Positions 35,781-44,404 of a DNA stretch of 64,000 bases are shown piece after piece (positions within the stretch are counted from its first letter, which is position 1; each line of letters starts with the position of its first letter). The position numbers and the translations under genes were made by a program. Location of the stretch: NCBI RefSeq assembly GCF_004209755.1, contig NZ_CP035913.1, positions 5,146,001 through 5,210,000 of the forward strand, in the 5' to 3' direction. Below the pieces are notes generated by a model. That model was not told the origin of the DNA. It saw nothing but the letters and a program-made list of their open reading frames with translations, and did no database searches. The DNA comes from Pseudoduganella lutea (GTDB lineage: Bacteria; Pseudomonadota; Gammaproteobacteria; Burkholderiales; Burkholderiaceae_D).

Positions 35781-36697
35781 CATTGCAAAGCATCCTCGGC
35801 AATTTTGCGCTGATCCTGTTCGTGCTGATGGTGGTAACCGGGATCATCTGGGTCCTGGACGTGTTTTACCTGGCGAAACAACGCCGCGCCGCCGCCGACA
35901 AGGCGCTGGCAGACTACGATGCCCGCACGGCCAAGCTGACGGCCGACGGCATCAAGGTCGACAGCAATGCGCACAGCCGGGCCCAGATCGAGCAGGCGCT
36001 GCTGCGCCAGCCGACGTGGATCGAGTATTCGGGCAGCTTCTTCCCGGTGATCGCGCTGGTCTTCTTCCTGCGCTCCTTCCTGTTCGAGCCGTTCAAGATT
36101 CCATCGTCGTCGATGGTGCCCACGCTGCTCGTGGGGGACCTGATCTTGGTGAACAAGTTCACGTATGGCATTCGCCTGCCGATCGTGAACCAGAAGATCA
36201 TCCAGCTCAACGACCCGCAGCGCGGCGACGTGATGGTGTTCAAGTACCCGATGGACATGAGCCAGGATTACATCAAGCGCGTCGTCGGCGTGCCGGGTGA
36301 TAAGATCACTTATGAAAACAAGCGTTTGACCGTGAACGGCAAGCCGATCAGCTACGTGGCGCAAGACGATTACCTGGAAGAAGAATCCCTGAACTACAAG
36401 AAGCAGTTCAAGGAAAACCTGTCCGGGACCGAGCACCGTATCCTGAACGACGACCGCGCGCCCACGCTGAACCTGTCGGACGTGCGCGATTTCCCGAACA
36501 AGGAAGCCTGCACGTACACGTATGACGGCTTTACGTGCACGGTGCCGGCAGGAAATTACTTCATGATGGGCGACAACCGCGACAACAGCGCGGACAGCCG
36601 CTACTGGGGCTTCGTGCCCGACAAGAACATCGTCGGCAAGGCGGTGGCCGTGTGGATGAACCTGTCCAGCATGAGCCGGATCGGCGGTATCCAGTAA
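35777..36697 (+). CDS. lepB: Signal peptidase I
   Basis: Signal peptidase I removes signal peptides at the outer face of the inner membrane. The 306-residue protein has two N-terminal transmembrane helices (~8-30 and ~86-103), the catalytic Ser112 in the SSSM motif and Lys167 in [11 protein letters not shown], and box [15 protein letters not shown]. Translation is coupled to lepA by the ATGA overlap. DUF4845 follows after 9 bp. Confidence 0.96.
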   Translation: MTLQSILGNFALILFVLMVVTGIIWVLDVFYLAKQRRAAADKALADYDARTAKLTADGIKVDSNAHSRAQIEQALLRQPTWIEYSGSFFPVIALVFFLRSFLFEPFKIPSSSMVPTLLVGDLILVNKFTYGIRLPIVNQKIIQLNDPQRGDVMVFKYPMDMSQDYIKRVVGVPGDKITYENKRLTVNGKPISYVAQDDYLEEESLNYKKQFKENLSGTEHRILNDDRAPTLNLSDVRDFPNKEACTYTYDGFTCTVPAGNYFMMGDNRDNSADSRYWGFVPDKNIVGKAVAVWMNLSSMSRIGGIQ

Positions 36698-36706
36698 GGA
36701 GCACGC

Positions 36707-37081
36707 ATGCGTGAACGTGGCAGGCAGGGTGGCATCTCGCTGACCGGTTTGATCGTGGTGCTGGCGCTGATCGGCGTGATCGGCGTGCTGGCGATGAAGA
36801 TCCTGCCGACCTACACGGAATACCGCGCGGTCAACGACGCGATCGCCAAGGCCAGGGCGGCAGGCGGCACGCCGCAGGAGATGCGCGCCGCGTTCGACCG
36901 CAGCGCCGAGGTAAACTACATCAGCTCGATCAGCGGTCGCGACCTCACGATCGAGCGCGTCAATGGCGAACTCGAAGTTTCCTTCGCTTACGACAAGAAA
37001 ATCCACCTGGCCGGGCCGGCCAGCGTGCTGCTCGAATACAGTGGATCAACCGCGAAGGGTGGCCAGGCCACCGCCGAGTGA
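36707..37081 (+). CDS. DUF4845 membrane protein
   Basis: A 124-residue protein with a single N-terminal membrane helix (~residues 10-31, [21 protein letters not shown]) after a basic RERGRQGG start resembling a type IV pilin-like leader. A small periplasmic domain follows. It has [14 protein letters not shown] and a short acidic tail. Proteins of this type regularly sit between lepB and rnc in beta- and gammaproteobacteria; no function is established. GGAGCACGC precedes the start. Confidence 0.87.
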   Translation: MRERGRQGGISLTGLIVVLALIGVIGVLAMKILPTYTEYRAVNDAIAKARAAGGTPQEMRAAFDRSAEVNYISSISGRDLTIERVNGELEVSFAYDKKIHLAGPASVLLEYSGSTAKGGQATAE

Positions 37082-37115
37082 CACGACAGACAGCACAGAC
37101 AGGACAGACAGGACG

Positions 37116-37904
37116 ATGAATCTACAGTTATTGCAAACCAGGCTGGGCCACACGTTCGGGGATGCTGGATTATTGCAGCAGGCCCTGACCCATCGCAGCC
37201 ACAGCAGTTTGCATAACGAGCGCCTGGAATTCCTCGGCGATTCGATCCTGAACTGCGTCGTTGCGTCGATCCTCTACGAGCGCTACCTGCAGATCGACGA
37301 AGGCGACCTGTCCCGCCTGCGCGCCAACCTGGTGAAACAGCAGTCGCTGTACGAGATCGCGCAAAAGCTCGAACTGTCGCAATTCCTGCGGCTGGGCGAG
37401 GGCGAACTGAAATCGGGCGGTTTCCGCCGGCCATCGATCCTGGCCGACACGCTCGAGGCCTTGCTGGGCGCGATCTTCCTCGACGCCGGCTTCGATGCGG
37501 CGGCGAAAGTGGTGCGCTCGTTCTATATTCCCATCCTCGACACGGTCGACCCGCGCACCCTGGGCAAGGATGCCAAGACGCTGCTGCAGGAGTTCTTGCA
37601 GAGCAAAAAGATTTCGCTGCCGCTGTACAACGTGGTGGCCACGCACGGCGCCGCGCACAGCCAGGAATTCGAAATCGAGTGCCTGGTGCCCAAGCTGGGC
37701 ATCCAGGTCTATGGCCGGGGCGGCAGTCGCCGCGCCGGCGAACAGGCAGCCGCCAAGCTGGCGCTGGAAGTGGCCGAACAGGCTGCGCAAAAGGCGCCTG
37801 CCGCCGCGCGCAAGAGCAAACCCCGTGCCGCGCAGCTCAAGCTTGCGGGCATCGCCACCGTCCAGGGCGGCGATGCGGCGGAAAAGAAGCTCGCCAACAA
37901 ATAA
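37116..37904 (+). CDS. rnc: Ribonuclease III
   Basis: RNase III cuts double-stranded RNA, including the 30S rRNA precursor. The 262-residue protein has the signature [12 protein letters not shown] with Glu38 and Asp42, and [15 protein letters not shown] later in the catalytic domain. The dsRNA-binding domain is at about 155-225. A Lys/Ala-rich C-terminal tail of ~35 residues exceeds the E. coli length (226). The upstream gap of 34 bp is a run of CAGACAGGA-like short repeats. The position before era is conserved. Confidence 0.96.
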   Translation: MNLQLLQTRLGHTFGDAGLLQQALTHRSHSSLHNERLEFLGDSILNCVVASILYERYLQIDEGDLSRLRANLVKQQSLYEIAQKLELSQFLRLGEGELKSGGFRRPSILADTLEALLGAIFLDAGFDAAAKVVRSFYIPILDTVDPRTLGKDAKTLLQEFLQSKKISLPLYNVVATHGAAHSQEFEIECLVPKLGIQVYGRGGSRRAGEQAAAKLALEVAEQAAQKAPAAARKSKPRAAQLKLAGIATVQGGDAAEKKLANK

Positions 37905-37916
37905 CCGAGAAACAAC

Positions 37917-38819
37917 ATGACTGACGCCACCACGCCCGCAGGATTCCGCTGCGGCTACATTGCCATCGTCGGCCGCCCCAATGTGGGCAAGTCGACGCTG
38001 ATGAACACGCTGATCGGCGCCAAGGTCAGCATCACCTCGCGCAAGGCGCAGACGACGCGCCACCGCATCACCGGCATCCAGACGCTGGCCGATGCCCAGT
38101 TCATCTATGTCGACACGCCGGGCTTCCAGACGCGCCACGCGAACGCGCTGAACAAGACGCTGAACAAGACCGTCACCGGCACGCTCGATTCCTCGGACGT
38201 GATCCTGTTCCTCGTCGAGGCGGGCACATTCGGCGACGCCGACCAGCAAGTGATCGACCTGCTGCCGAAAGACGTGCCCGTGATCCTCGTGATCAACAAG
38301 TCCGACCGCGTGAAGGACAAGGCCGTGCTGCTGCCGTTCGCGCAGCAGGTGGCATCGAAATTCGATTTCGCCGCCGTGGTGCCCGTCTCGGCCAAGCTGC
38401 GCTTCCAGCTCGACGGCCTGCAGAACGAAATCAAGCGCCTGCTGCCGGAAAACGACCCCGTCTTCGGCGAAGACGACATCACCGACCGCAGCGAGAAATT
38501 CCTCGCCTCCGAGATCGTGCGTGAAAAACTGTTCCGCTTCGTCGGCGACGAGCTGCCGTACACGAGCACCGTGCTGATCGAGAAATTCGAGCAGGAAGGC
38601 AACCTGCGCCGCATCTTCGCCGCCATCCTCGTCGAGCGCGATGGCCACAAGTCCATGATCATCGGTAACAAGGGCGCCCGGCTGAAGGAAGTCTCCACCC
38701 AGGCCCGCCTGGACATGGAAAAGCTGTTCGGCGGCCCGGTCTACCTGGAGATCTGGGTCAAGGTCAAATCCGGCTGGGCCGACAACGAAGCCGGCCTGCG
38801 CGCCTACGGCTACGAATAA
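37917..38819 (+). CDS. era: GTPase Era
   Basis: Era is a membrane-associated GTPase needed for 30S ribosome assembly; it binds the 3' end of 16S rRNA. The 300-residue protein has G1 GRPNVGKST (19-27), the switch region with [10 protein letters not shown]3 DTPGFQT, G4 NKSDRV and a C-terminal KH domain with [18 protein letters not shown]. Length is normal. It is 12 bp after rnc and 7 bp before recO, so the three are one operon. Confidence 0.97.
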   Translation: MTDATTPAGFRCGYIAIVGRPNVGKSTLMNTLIGAKVSITSRKAQTTRHRITGIQTLADAQFIYVDTPGFQTRHANALNKTLNKTVTGTLDSSDVILFLVEAGTFGDADQQVIDLLPKDVPVILVINKSDRVKDKAVLLPFAQQVASKFDFAAVVPVSAKLRFQLDGLQNEIKRLLPENDPVFGEDDITDRSEKFLASEIVREKLFRFVGDELPYTSTVLIEKFEQEGNLRRIFAAILVERDGHKSMIIGNKGARLKEVSTQARLDMEKLFGGPVYLEIWVKVKSGWADNEAGLRAYGYE

Positions 38820-38826
38820 GCGGGCC

Positions 38827-39807
38827 ATGGCGAAGCGCCAACCCATGGCCGAGCCCGTGTCCACCTTGGGGTCAGGCCTCGAAGCGGACACGAACTCGGC
38901 CGCAGGCGTTCGGAGTACCGCCACTGCCGACCCCGTGTCCACCATGGGGTCAACCCCGAAATCGGACACGAACCCGGCCGTTACCAGCGGCGCGCCCCTC
39001 GCAGTGCGCGACAACGCCGTGTCCTACCTGCTCAAGCAGTCCCCGGCGGCCGCGCCCCCGCAGCAGGTCCGCAAGCGCACCGCGCCCCGCACGGTGGGCA
39101 CGCGCGTCACCGCCCAACCGGCCTTTGTCCTCCACAGCTATCCGTACAAGGAAACCAGCCTCATCGTCGAGCTGCTGACGCGCGACTTCGGCCGCGTGGC
39201 ACTGATCGCGAAAGGCGCCAAGCGCCCGCATTCGCAGTTGCGTGGCGTGCTGCAGACCTTCCAGCCCGTGTCGGCCGGCTGGACCGGCAAGAACGAATTG
39301 CGCACGCTGACCGATGCCGACTGGGTCGGCGGCTTGCTGCCGCTGGAAAAGACGGCACTGCTGTGCGGCTTCTACCTGAACGAGCTGCTCGTGAAACTGC
39401 TGGCGCGCGACGATGCGCATCCCGCGCTGTTCGACCATTACGTGTCGACGTTGAACCAGCTGGCCCACAACGAACCGCCGCCGATCGTCTTGCGAAAGTT
39501 CGAAGCGGCCTTACTTAAGGAGACTGGCGTGGCCGCCGACCTCACGCGCTGCGCCGACACGCGCGGCAAGGTGAAGGCCGGCGTGCAATACGTGGTCGAC
39601 CCCGACCGCGGCCCACGCCCTGCCATGGACGCCGACACGGCGCCGCGCGTGGCGGGCAAGACATTGCTGGACATGGCGCGCGAAGATTACGCCGACCCGG
39701 CCACGCAGGCGCAGAGCAAGCAGTTGATGCGCTTCCTGCTGGCCCACCAGCTGAATGGTGCGCCGCTGAACACGCGCCAGATTTTGATCGACCTGATGCA
39801 ACTTTAA
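38827..39807 (+). CDS. recO: DNA repair protein RecO with repeat-derived N-terminal extension
   Basis: RecO helps load RecA on SSB-coated single strands in the RecFOR pathway. The RecO homology starts near residue 97 with [22 protein letters not shown] and has [25 protein letters not shown] and the helical C-terminal domain. The ~95 residues before it are not RecO-like. The first ~60 are encoded by two copies of a 52-bp repeat and their spacer ([16 protein letters not shown]). ATG 38827 has no clear ribosome site. Possible internal GTG starts exist at about 39004, 39019 and 39097, so the repeats may lie in the 5' leader instead. No zinc-finger Cys cluster typical of some RecO proteins is seen. 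Confidence 0.85.
   Translation: MAKRQPMAEPVSTLGSGLEADTNSAAGVRSTATADPVSTMGSTPKSDTNPAVTSGAPLAVRDNAVSYLLKQSPAAAPPQQVRKRTAPRTVGTRVTAQPAFVLHSYPYKETSLIVELLTRDFGRVALIAKGAKRPHSQLRGVLQTFQPVSAGWTGKNELRTLTDADWVGGLLPLEKTALLCGFYLNELLVKLLARDDAHPALFDHYVSTLNQLAHNEPPPIVLRKFEAALLKETGVAADLTRCADTRGKVKAGVQYVVDPDRGPRPAMDADTAPRVAGKTLLDMAREDYADPATQAQSKQLMRFLLAHQLNGAPLNTRQILIDLMQL
38851..38980 (+). repeat. Two direct copies of a palindromic repeat at the recO 5' end
   Basis: The copies span 38851-38902 and 38929-38980, period 78. Each contains a 35-bp imperfect palindrome (38857-38891 and 38935-38969) with outer arms GTGTCC/GGACAC. In copy 2 there are also inner arms GGGGT and ACCCC around CA. The spacer is 26 bp. 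This looks like a dispersed intergenic repeat type. Confidence 0.88.
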
Positions 39808-39819
39808 AAACAAGAGACC

Positions 39820-40578
39820 ATGAGCTTCCTGCACCCCTCCGGCACGATGATCGACCTGGGCGTCAACATCGACCACGTCGCCACGCTGCGCAATGCGCGC
39901 GGCACCAAGTACCCCGACCCGATCCGTGCCGCGCTGCTGGCCGAACAGGCCGGCGCCGACTGCATCACGCTGCACCTGCGCGAAGACCGTCGCCACATCA
40001 AGGATGACGACGTGATCCGCATGGCGCCGCAGCTCGTCACGCGCATGAACCTGGAAGCGGCGGTCACGCAGGAAATGATCGACTTCGCCTGCCGCATCAA
40101 GCCGGCGGACGTGTGCCTGGTGCCGGAAAAGCGCACCGAGATCACCACCGAGGGCGGGCTGGACGTGGTGCGCTTCCACAAGGAGGTGGCCGCCGCGGTG
40201 AAGCAGCTGCAGGGCGAGAACATCCGCGTCAGCCTGTTCATCGATGCCGACGAAGCGCAGATCCAGGCCGCGGCCGACGTGGGCGCGCCCGTCATCGAAC
40301 TGCACACGGGCGCCTATGCCGATGCCGAAGGCGAGGAGCAGTTGCGCGAACTCGAACGCGTGCGCAATGGCGTGCAATGGGGCGTGCGGCACGGCCTGAA
40401 GGTCAATGCCGGCCATGGCCTGCACTACACGAACGTGCAGGCGATCGCCGCCATCCCGCAGATCGAGGAACTGAACATCGGCCACGCGATCGTGGCCCAC
40501 TCGGTGTTCGTCGGTTGGGAAAACGCCGTGCGCGAAATGAAGGCCATCATGGTGTCCACCCGCCTGGGAGCCCGATGA
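39820..40578 (+). CDS. pdxJ: Pyridoxine 5'-phosphate synthase (PdxJ)
   Basis: PdxJ condenses 1-deoxyxylulose 5-phosphate with 3-amino-2-oxopropyl phosphate to pyridoxine 5'-phosphate. The 252-residue TIM barrel has [26 protein letters not shown] (His/Arg substrate residues), the [11 protein letters not shown] loop and [11 protein letters not shown], all PdxJ signatures. The stop overlaps the acpS start (ATGA), the conserved pdxJ-acpS pairing. Confidence 0.97.
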   Translation: MSFLHPSGTMIDLGVNIDHVATLRNARGTKYPDPIRAALLAEQAGADCITLHLREDRRHIKDDDVIRMAPQLVTRMNLEAAVTQEMIDFACRIKPADVCLVPEKRTEITTEGGLDVVRFHKEVAAAVKQLQGENIRVSLFIDADEAQIQAAADVGAPVIELHTGAYADAEGEEQLRELERVRNGVQWGVRHGLKVNAGHGLHYTNVQAIAAIPQIEELNIGHAIVAHSVFVGWENAVREMKAIMVSTRLGAR

Positions 40579-40973
40579 TCCACGGGATCGGCACCGACAT
40601 CTGCAAGGTGCCCCGCATCGGCGAAGCGCTGGCCCGCTCGGGCGAACGCTTCGCACGCCGCGTGCTCGGTCCCGAGGAAATGGCGGTGTTCCGCGAGCGC
40701 AGCGAACGCAATCCCGTGCGCGGCGTGCGTTATGTGGCCACGCGCTTCGCGGCCAAGGAAGCGTTCTCGAAAGCGCTGGGCCTTGGCCTGCGCCCGCCCA
40801 TGACATGGCCCGCCGCCCAGCTGCTCAATGATGCGCTGGGCAAGCCGTGCATCGTGTGCAGCGGCGATCTGGAACAATACATGGCGCACCACCGCCTGGT
40901 GGCGCAGGTGTCCGTCAGCGATGAAGAGGAATACGCGGTCGCGTTCGTGATCGTGGAGAAGCGTGATGAGTGA
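40575..40973 (+). CDS. acpS: Holo-ACP synthase (AcpS)
   Basis: AcpS moves phosphopantetheine from CoA to the Ser of AcpP. The 132-residue protein has the Mg-binding Asp8 in GIGTDICKV and Glu62 in [12 protein letters not shown]. Its substrate gene acpP lies 12 kb upstream in this window. It overlaps pdxJ by four bases, and the uvrC start lies within its last codons. Length is normal for the trimeric AcpS type. Confidence 0.96.
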   Translation: MIHGIGTDICKVPRIGEALARSGERFARRVLGPEEMAVFRERSERNPVRGVRYVATRFAAKEAFSKALGLGLRPPMTWPAAQLLNDALGKPCIVCSGDLEQYMAHHRLVAQVSVSDEEEYAVAFVIVEKRDE

Positions 40974-42879
40974 GATGAAGGAAGACAGCACGGCGGGAAC
41001 AACGGCGGCAACCGTCGTGGCAATGGCGACCGGCATGCCCACGCAGTCGGCGCGGGAGCAGGTGCTGGCGACAGTGGCCAAGCTGCCGAATCTGCCCGGC
41101 GTGTACCGCTACTTCGACGCCGAAGACAAGGTGCTCTACGTGGGCAAGGCGCGCGACCTGAAGAAGCGCGTGTCGAACTACTTCCAGAAAAACCTGTCGA
41201 GCCCGCGCATCGCGATGATGGTCGAGCGCATCGCGAGGCTGGAAACAACGGTGACGCGCAGCGAAGCCGAAGCGCTGATCCTCGAGAACAACCTGATCAA
41301 GTCGCTGCAGCCGCGCTTCAACATCCTGTTCCGCGACGATAAATCGTACCCGTACCTGAAGCTGACCGGGGACGCGGTGCCGCGCATGGTGTACTACCGC
41401 GGCGCCGTCGACAAGAAGAACCAGTACTTCGGGCCGTTCCCGTCCGCGTGGGCGGTGAAGGAATCGATGCAGATCCTGCAGCGTGTGTTCATGCTGCGCA
41501 CCTGCGAGGACAGCGTCTACCAGAACCGCACGCGCCCGTGCCTGCTGAACCAGATCGGCCGCTGCAGCGCGCCGTGCGTGGGCGCCATCAGCGCCGAGGA
41601 TTACCGGGTCGACGTGAACAACGCCGCCCGCTTCCTGCGCGGCCGCACCACCGAGGTGATGGAAGAGCTGCAGCAGAAGATGCACGGCTACGCGTCAAAC
41701 CTGAAATTCGAGCAGGCCGCCGCCGTGCGCAACCAGATCCAGTCGCTGTCGAAGGTGCTGCACCAGCAGAGCATGGAAACGTCCGATTCGGACGTGGACA
41801 TCATCGCCGTGGTGGTGCAGGGTGGCCGCGCCTGCGTGAACCTGGCCATGGTGCGTGGCGGGCGCCACCTCGGCGACCGCGCCTACTTCCCCACCCACGT
41901 GATGGATGCGGAAGCCGTGGCCGAGCTGCCGATGGACGTGGAGGTGCTGTCGGCCTTCCTCGTGCAGCACTACACGGAAAAAACGATCCCCGGCGTGCTG
42001 ATCCTGAACATCGAATTCGACCAGCCGGAACTGATCCTCGCCTTGCAGGAGCAGTGCGGCCACCGCATCAACCTGCTGTTCCAGCCGCAGGGCCAGCGCC
42101 GCCAGTGGCTCGAGCTGGCGCAGAAGGGCGCCGAGATCGCGCTGGCGCGGCTGCTGTCCGAACAGGGCTCGCAGCAATCGCGCACGCGCGCGCTGGCCGA
42201 CGTGCTGGGCCTCGAGAACGACGACCTTGAAACGCTGCGCGTGGAATGCTTCGACATCAGCCACACGATGGGCGAGGCGACGCAGGCCTCGTGCGTGGTG
42301 TTCCACCACCACCAGATGCAGAACGGCGAATACCGCCGCTACAACATCAACGACATCACGCCCGGCGACGATTACGCGGCGATGCGCCAGGTGCTGATGC
42401 GCCGCTACGAGAAGGTGGCCAACGGCGACGGCGTGATGCCGGACGTGGTGCTGATCGACGGCGGCAAGGGCCAGGTGGAAATGGCGCGCCAGGTCTTCGT
42501 GGAACTCGGGCTCGACATCGGCCTGATCGTGGGCGTGGCGAAAGGCGAGGGCCGGCGCGTGGGCCTGGAAACGCTGATGTTCGTCGATGGCCGCCCGCCG
42601 CAGGAACTGGGCAAGGAATCGGCCGCGCTGATGCTGGTGGCGATGATCCGCGACGAGGCGCACCGCTTCGCGATCACCGGCATGCGTGCCAAGCGCGCCA
42701 AGACGCGCCAGACGTCCACGCTGGAAGAGATCGAGGGCATTGGCGCCAAGCGCCGCCAGCGCCTGCTGGCGCGCTTCGGCGGCCTGCGCGGCGTGACGAA
42801 TGCCAGTGTCGAAGACCTGATGTCCGTCGAGGGCATATCGGCCAAGCTGGCCGAAGAAATCTACCGGCGGCTCCACTGA
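40966..42879 (+). CDS. uvrC: Excinuclease ABC subunit C (UvrC)
   Basis: UvrC makes the 3' and 5' incisions in nucleotide excision repair with UvrB. The 637-residue protein has an N-terminal ~35-residue extension, a GIY-YIG nuclease domain ([21 protein letters not shown]), the Cys cluster [13 protein letters not shown], a UVR motif near residues 240-265, the RNase H-like domain ([19 protein letters not shown]), and a C-terminal helix-hairpin-helix pair ([30 protein letters not shown]). ATG 40966 follows GGAGAA at good spacing and overlaps acpS by 8 bases; ATG 40975 would also fit. Confidence 0.97.
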   Translation: MSEMKEDSTAGTTAATVVAMATGMPTQSAREQVLATVAKLPNLPGVYRYFDAEDKVLYVGKARDLKKRVSNYFQKNLSSPRIAMMVERIARLETTVTRSEAEALILENNLIKSLQPRFNILFRDDKSYPYLKLTGDAVPRMVYYRGAVDKKNQYFGPFPSAWAVKESMQILQRVFMLRTCEDSVYQNRTRPCLLNQIGRCSAPCVGAISAEDYRVDVNNAARFLRGRTTEVMEELQQKMHGYASNLKFEQAAAVRNQIQSLSKVLHQQSMETSDSDVDIIAVVVQGGRACVNLAMVRGGRHLGDRAYFPTHVMDAEAVAELPMDVEVLSAFLVQHYTEKTIPGVLILNIEFDQPELILALQEQCGHRINLLFQPQGQRRQWLELAQKGAEIALARLLSEQGSQQSRTRALADVLGLENDDLETLRVECFDISHTMGEATQASCVVFHHHQMQNGEYRRYNINDITPGDDYAAMRQVLMRRYEKVANGDGVMPDVVLIDGGKGQVEMARQVFVELGLDIGLIVGVAKGEGRRVGLETLMFVDGRPPQELGKESAALMLVAMIRDEAHRFAITGMRAKRAKTRQTSTLEEIEGIGAKRRQRLLARFGGLRGVTNASVEDLMSVEGISAKLAEEIYRRLH

Positions 42880-42999
42880 AAGCGCGCAGGGCAGGGCGGC
42901 GACTGTCCTGCTGAACCGTGCTTGCTGGTATTACCCCGGTCGGCAAGGTAGACTAGCGGCGCGTTAGCACAATTCCTACACCGCCGCCTTTAAGCTTCT

Positions 43000-43584
43000 A
43001 TGCCATTCAACATCCCGATCCTGCTGACCTGGCTGCGCGTTGCGCTGATCCCCCTGGTCGTGGGCGTGTTCTACCTCCCTCCGTCATGGCTTCCCCTGCA
43101 GGACCGCAACCTCGCCGCCACCGTCGTGTTCATCGTGGCCGCCATCACCGACTGGTTCGATGGCTTCCTGGCCCGCCGCTGGAACCAGACCTCGGCCTTC
43201 GGCGCCTTCCTCGACCCGGTCGCCGACAAGCTGATGGTGGCCGGCGCGCTGCTGGTGCTGGTGCAGCTGGACCGCTGCAATGCGATCCTCGCCTTCATCA
43301 TCATCGGCCGCGAGATCACGATCTCGGCACTGCGCGAATGGATGGCGCAGATCGGCGCATCGAAATCAGTGGCGGTGAACTCGATCGGCAAGATCAAGAC
43401 GGCCGCGCAGATGACCGCGCTGCCGGCGCTGCTGTACTACGACGTGATCTTCGGCGCCGTCGACACGCGCTTCTGGGGCGAGAAGCTGCTGTGGCTGGCC
43501 AGCGTGCTGACCGTGTGGTCGATGTTCTACTACCTGAAAAAGGCCTGGCCGCTGATCAAGGAACGCTCGGGCAATTTGAACTAA
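43000..43584 (+). CDS. pgsA: CDP-diacylglycerol--glycerol-3-phosphate 3-phosphatidyltransferase
   Basis: PgsA makes phosphatidylglycerol phosphate, the committed step to phosphatidylglycerol and cardiolipin, in the inner membrane. The 194-residue protein has about four to five hydrophobic helices and the CDP-alcohol phosphotransferase motif: Asp51, Asp54-Gly55, Ala58-Arg59, Gly68, Asp72 and Asp76. It follows uvrC, as in many proteobacteria, and is followed by the tRNA promoter. Confidence 0.95.
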   Translation: MPFNIPILLTWLRVALIPLVVGVFYLPPSWLPLQDRNLAATVVFIVAAITDWFDGFLARRWNQTSAFGAFLDPVADKLMVAGALLVLVQLDRCNAILAFIIIGREITISALREWMAQIGASKSVAVNSIGKIKTAAQMTALPALLYYDVIFGAVDTRFWGEKLLWLASVLTVWSMFYYLKKAWPLIKERSGNLN

Positions 43585-43605
43585 ACAGTATTTTTAGTTT
43601 CTCCC

Positions 43606-43633
43606 TTGACAGGCCATTTCGATCCTCTATAAT
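43606..43633 (+). promoter_or_regulatory. Consensus sigma-70 promoter of the tRNA cluster
   Basis: TTGACA (43606-43611) and TATAAT (43628-43633) are both perfect, spaced by 16 bases. A GC-rich discriminator GCTGGCC follows, which is typical of stringently controlled stable-RNA promoters. It begins 21 bp after pgsA. Confidence 0.9.
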
Positions 43634-43673
43634 GCTGGCCTGTTGTTGATGACAACGCAGCAGCAAGCACGAA

Positions 43674-43749
43674 GCGGGAGTAGCTCAGTTGGTAGAGCGC
43701 AACCTTGCCAAGGTTGAGGTCGAGAGTTCGAGACTCTTCTCCCGCTCCA
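43674..43749 (+). tRNA. tRNA-Gly (GCC), copy 1
   Basis: A 76-nt cloverleaf with an encoded CCA end. The acceptor stem GCGGGAG pairs with CTCCCGC. The anticodon loop CTTGCCAAG gives GCC. The T-loop is TTCGAGA. The sequence is identical to the next three copies. Confidence 0.97.
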
Positions 43750-43847
43750 GAAGGCGCTTGAATGTTTAGTGTTGAGTCAACAATTCGCTGGGCATCGTTT
43801 GATGTTTCTGCGATAATGTAGTGCTAGATGCGTGCGGTTCCTGAAAT

Positions 43848-43923
43848 GCGGGAGTAGCTCAGTTGGTAGAGCGCAACCTTGCCAAGGTTGAGGTCGAGAG
43901 TTCGAGACTCTTCTCCCGCTCCA
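43848..43923 (+). tRNA. tRNA-Gly (GCC), copy 2
   Basis: Identical to copy 1 over all 76 bases, CCA encoded. The spacer from copy 1 (98 bp) differs from the later spacers. Confidence 0.97.
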
Positions 43924-43962
43924 GTCGAAAGACCGGGGCAGCAGTAAAGGTAGTCACTCCAA

Positions 43963-44038
43963 GCGGGAGTAGCTCAGTTGGTAGAGCGCAACCTTGCCAA
44001 GGTTGAGGTCGAGAGTTCGAGACTCTTCTCCCGCTCCA
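43963..44038 (+). tRNA. tRNA-Gly (GCC), copy 3
   Basis: Identical to copy 1. The 39-bp spacer after copy 2 begins GTCGAAAGAC and closely resembles the 37-bp spacer after copy 3, pointing to tandem duplication of a tRNA-plus-spacer unit of 113-115 bp. Confidence 0.97.
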
Positions 44039-44075
44039 GTCGAAAGACGGGCAGCAGTCAAAGCAGTAACTCCAA

Positions 44076-44151
44076 GCGGGAGTAGCTCAGTTGGTAGAGC
44101 GCAACCTTGCCAAGGTTGAGGTCGAGAGTTCGAGACTCTTCTCCCGCTCCA
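44076..44151 (+). tRNA. tRNA-Gly (GCC), copy 4
   Basis: Identical to copy 1. The sequence after it is unrelated to the earlier spacers and leads to tRNA-Cys. Confidence 0.97.
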
Positions 44152-44205
44152 GAATTCCTGGGTTTCAGATCATAACCGGCTGAAATCCCGATGCAAGTCT
44201 CCTCC

Positions 44206-44279
44206 GGCGAGGTAGCAAAGCGGTTATGCAGCGGCCTGCAAAGCCGTCTAGACGGGTTCGACTCCCGTCCTCGCCTCCA
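44206..44279 (+). tRNA. tRNA-Cys (GCA)
   Basis: A 74-nt cloverleaf with encoded CCA. The acceptor GGCGAGG pairs with CCTCGCC. The anticodon loop CCTGCAAAG gives GCA. The T-loop is TTCGACT. The last gene of the cluster before the terminator. Confidence 0.96.
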
Positions 44280-44318
44280 AGATTAGTGACTAGCGAATGC
44301 TAGGCAAATCAAAGACAG

Positions 44319-44345
44319 AGCCCACTTCGGTGGGCTTTTTCTTTT
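44319..44345 (+). terminator. Intrinsic terminator of the tRNA cluster
   Basis: AGCCCAC and GTGGGCT pair perfectly around the stable TTCG tetraloop, followed by TTTTCTTTT. It lies 40 bp after tRNA-Cys. Confidence 0.93.
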
Positions 44346-44404
44346 GTCAGCAAGCTTATACGGAACGCTGGCCTGCGCTTCCTGATGAACCGGTACCAGC
44401 TTCA

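Noticed and set aside
38851..38980. Insertion sequence ends or attachment site at recO
   Set aside because: No transposase, target duplication or integrase gene nearby; the two copies are direct repeats of a small palindrome.
43674..44151. Regular repeats that could be read as a CRISPR array
   Set aside because: The repeats are complete tRNA-Gly genes with cloverleaf, CCA end and anticodon; spacers are of unequal length and two are homologous.
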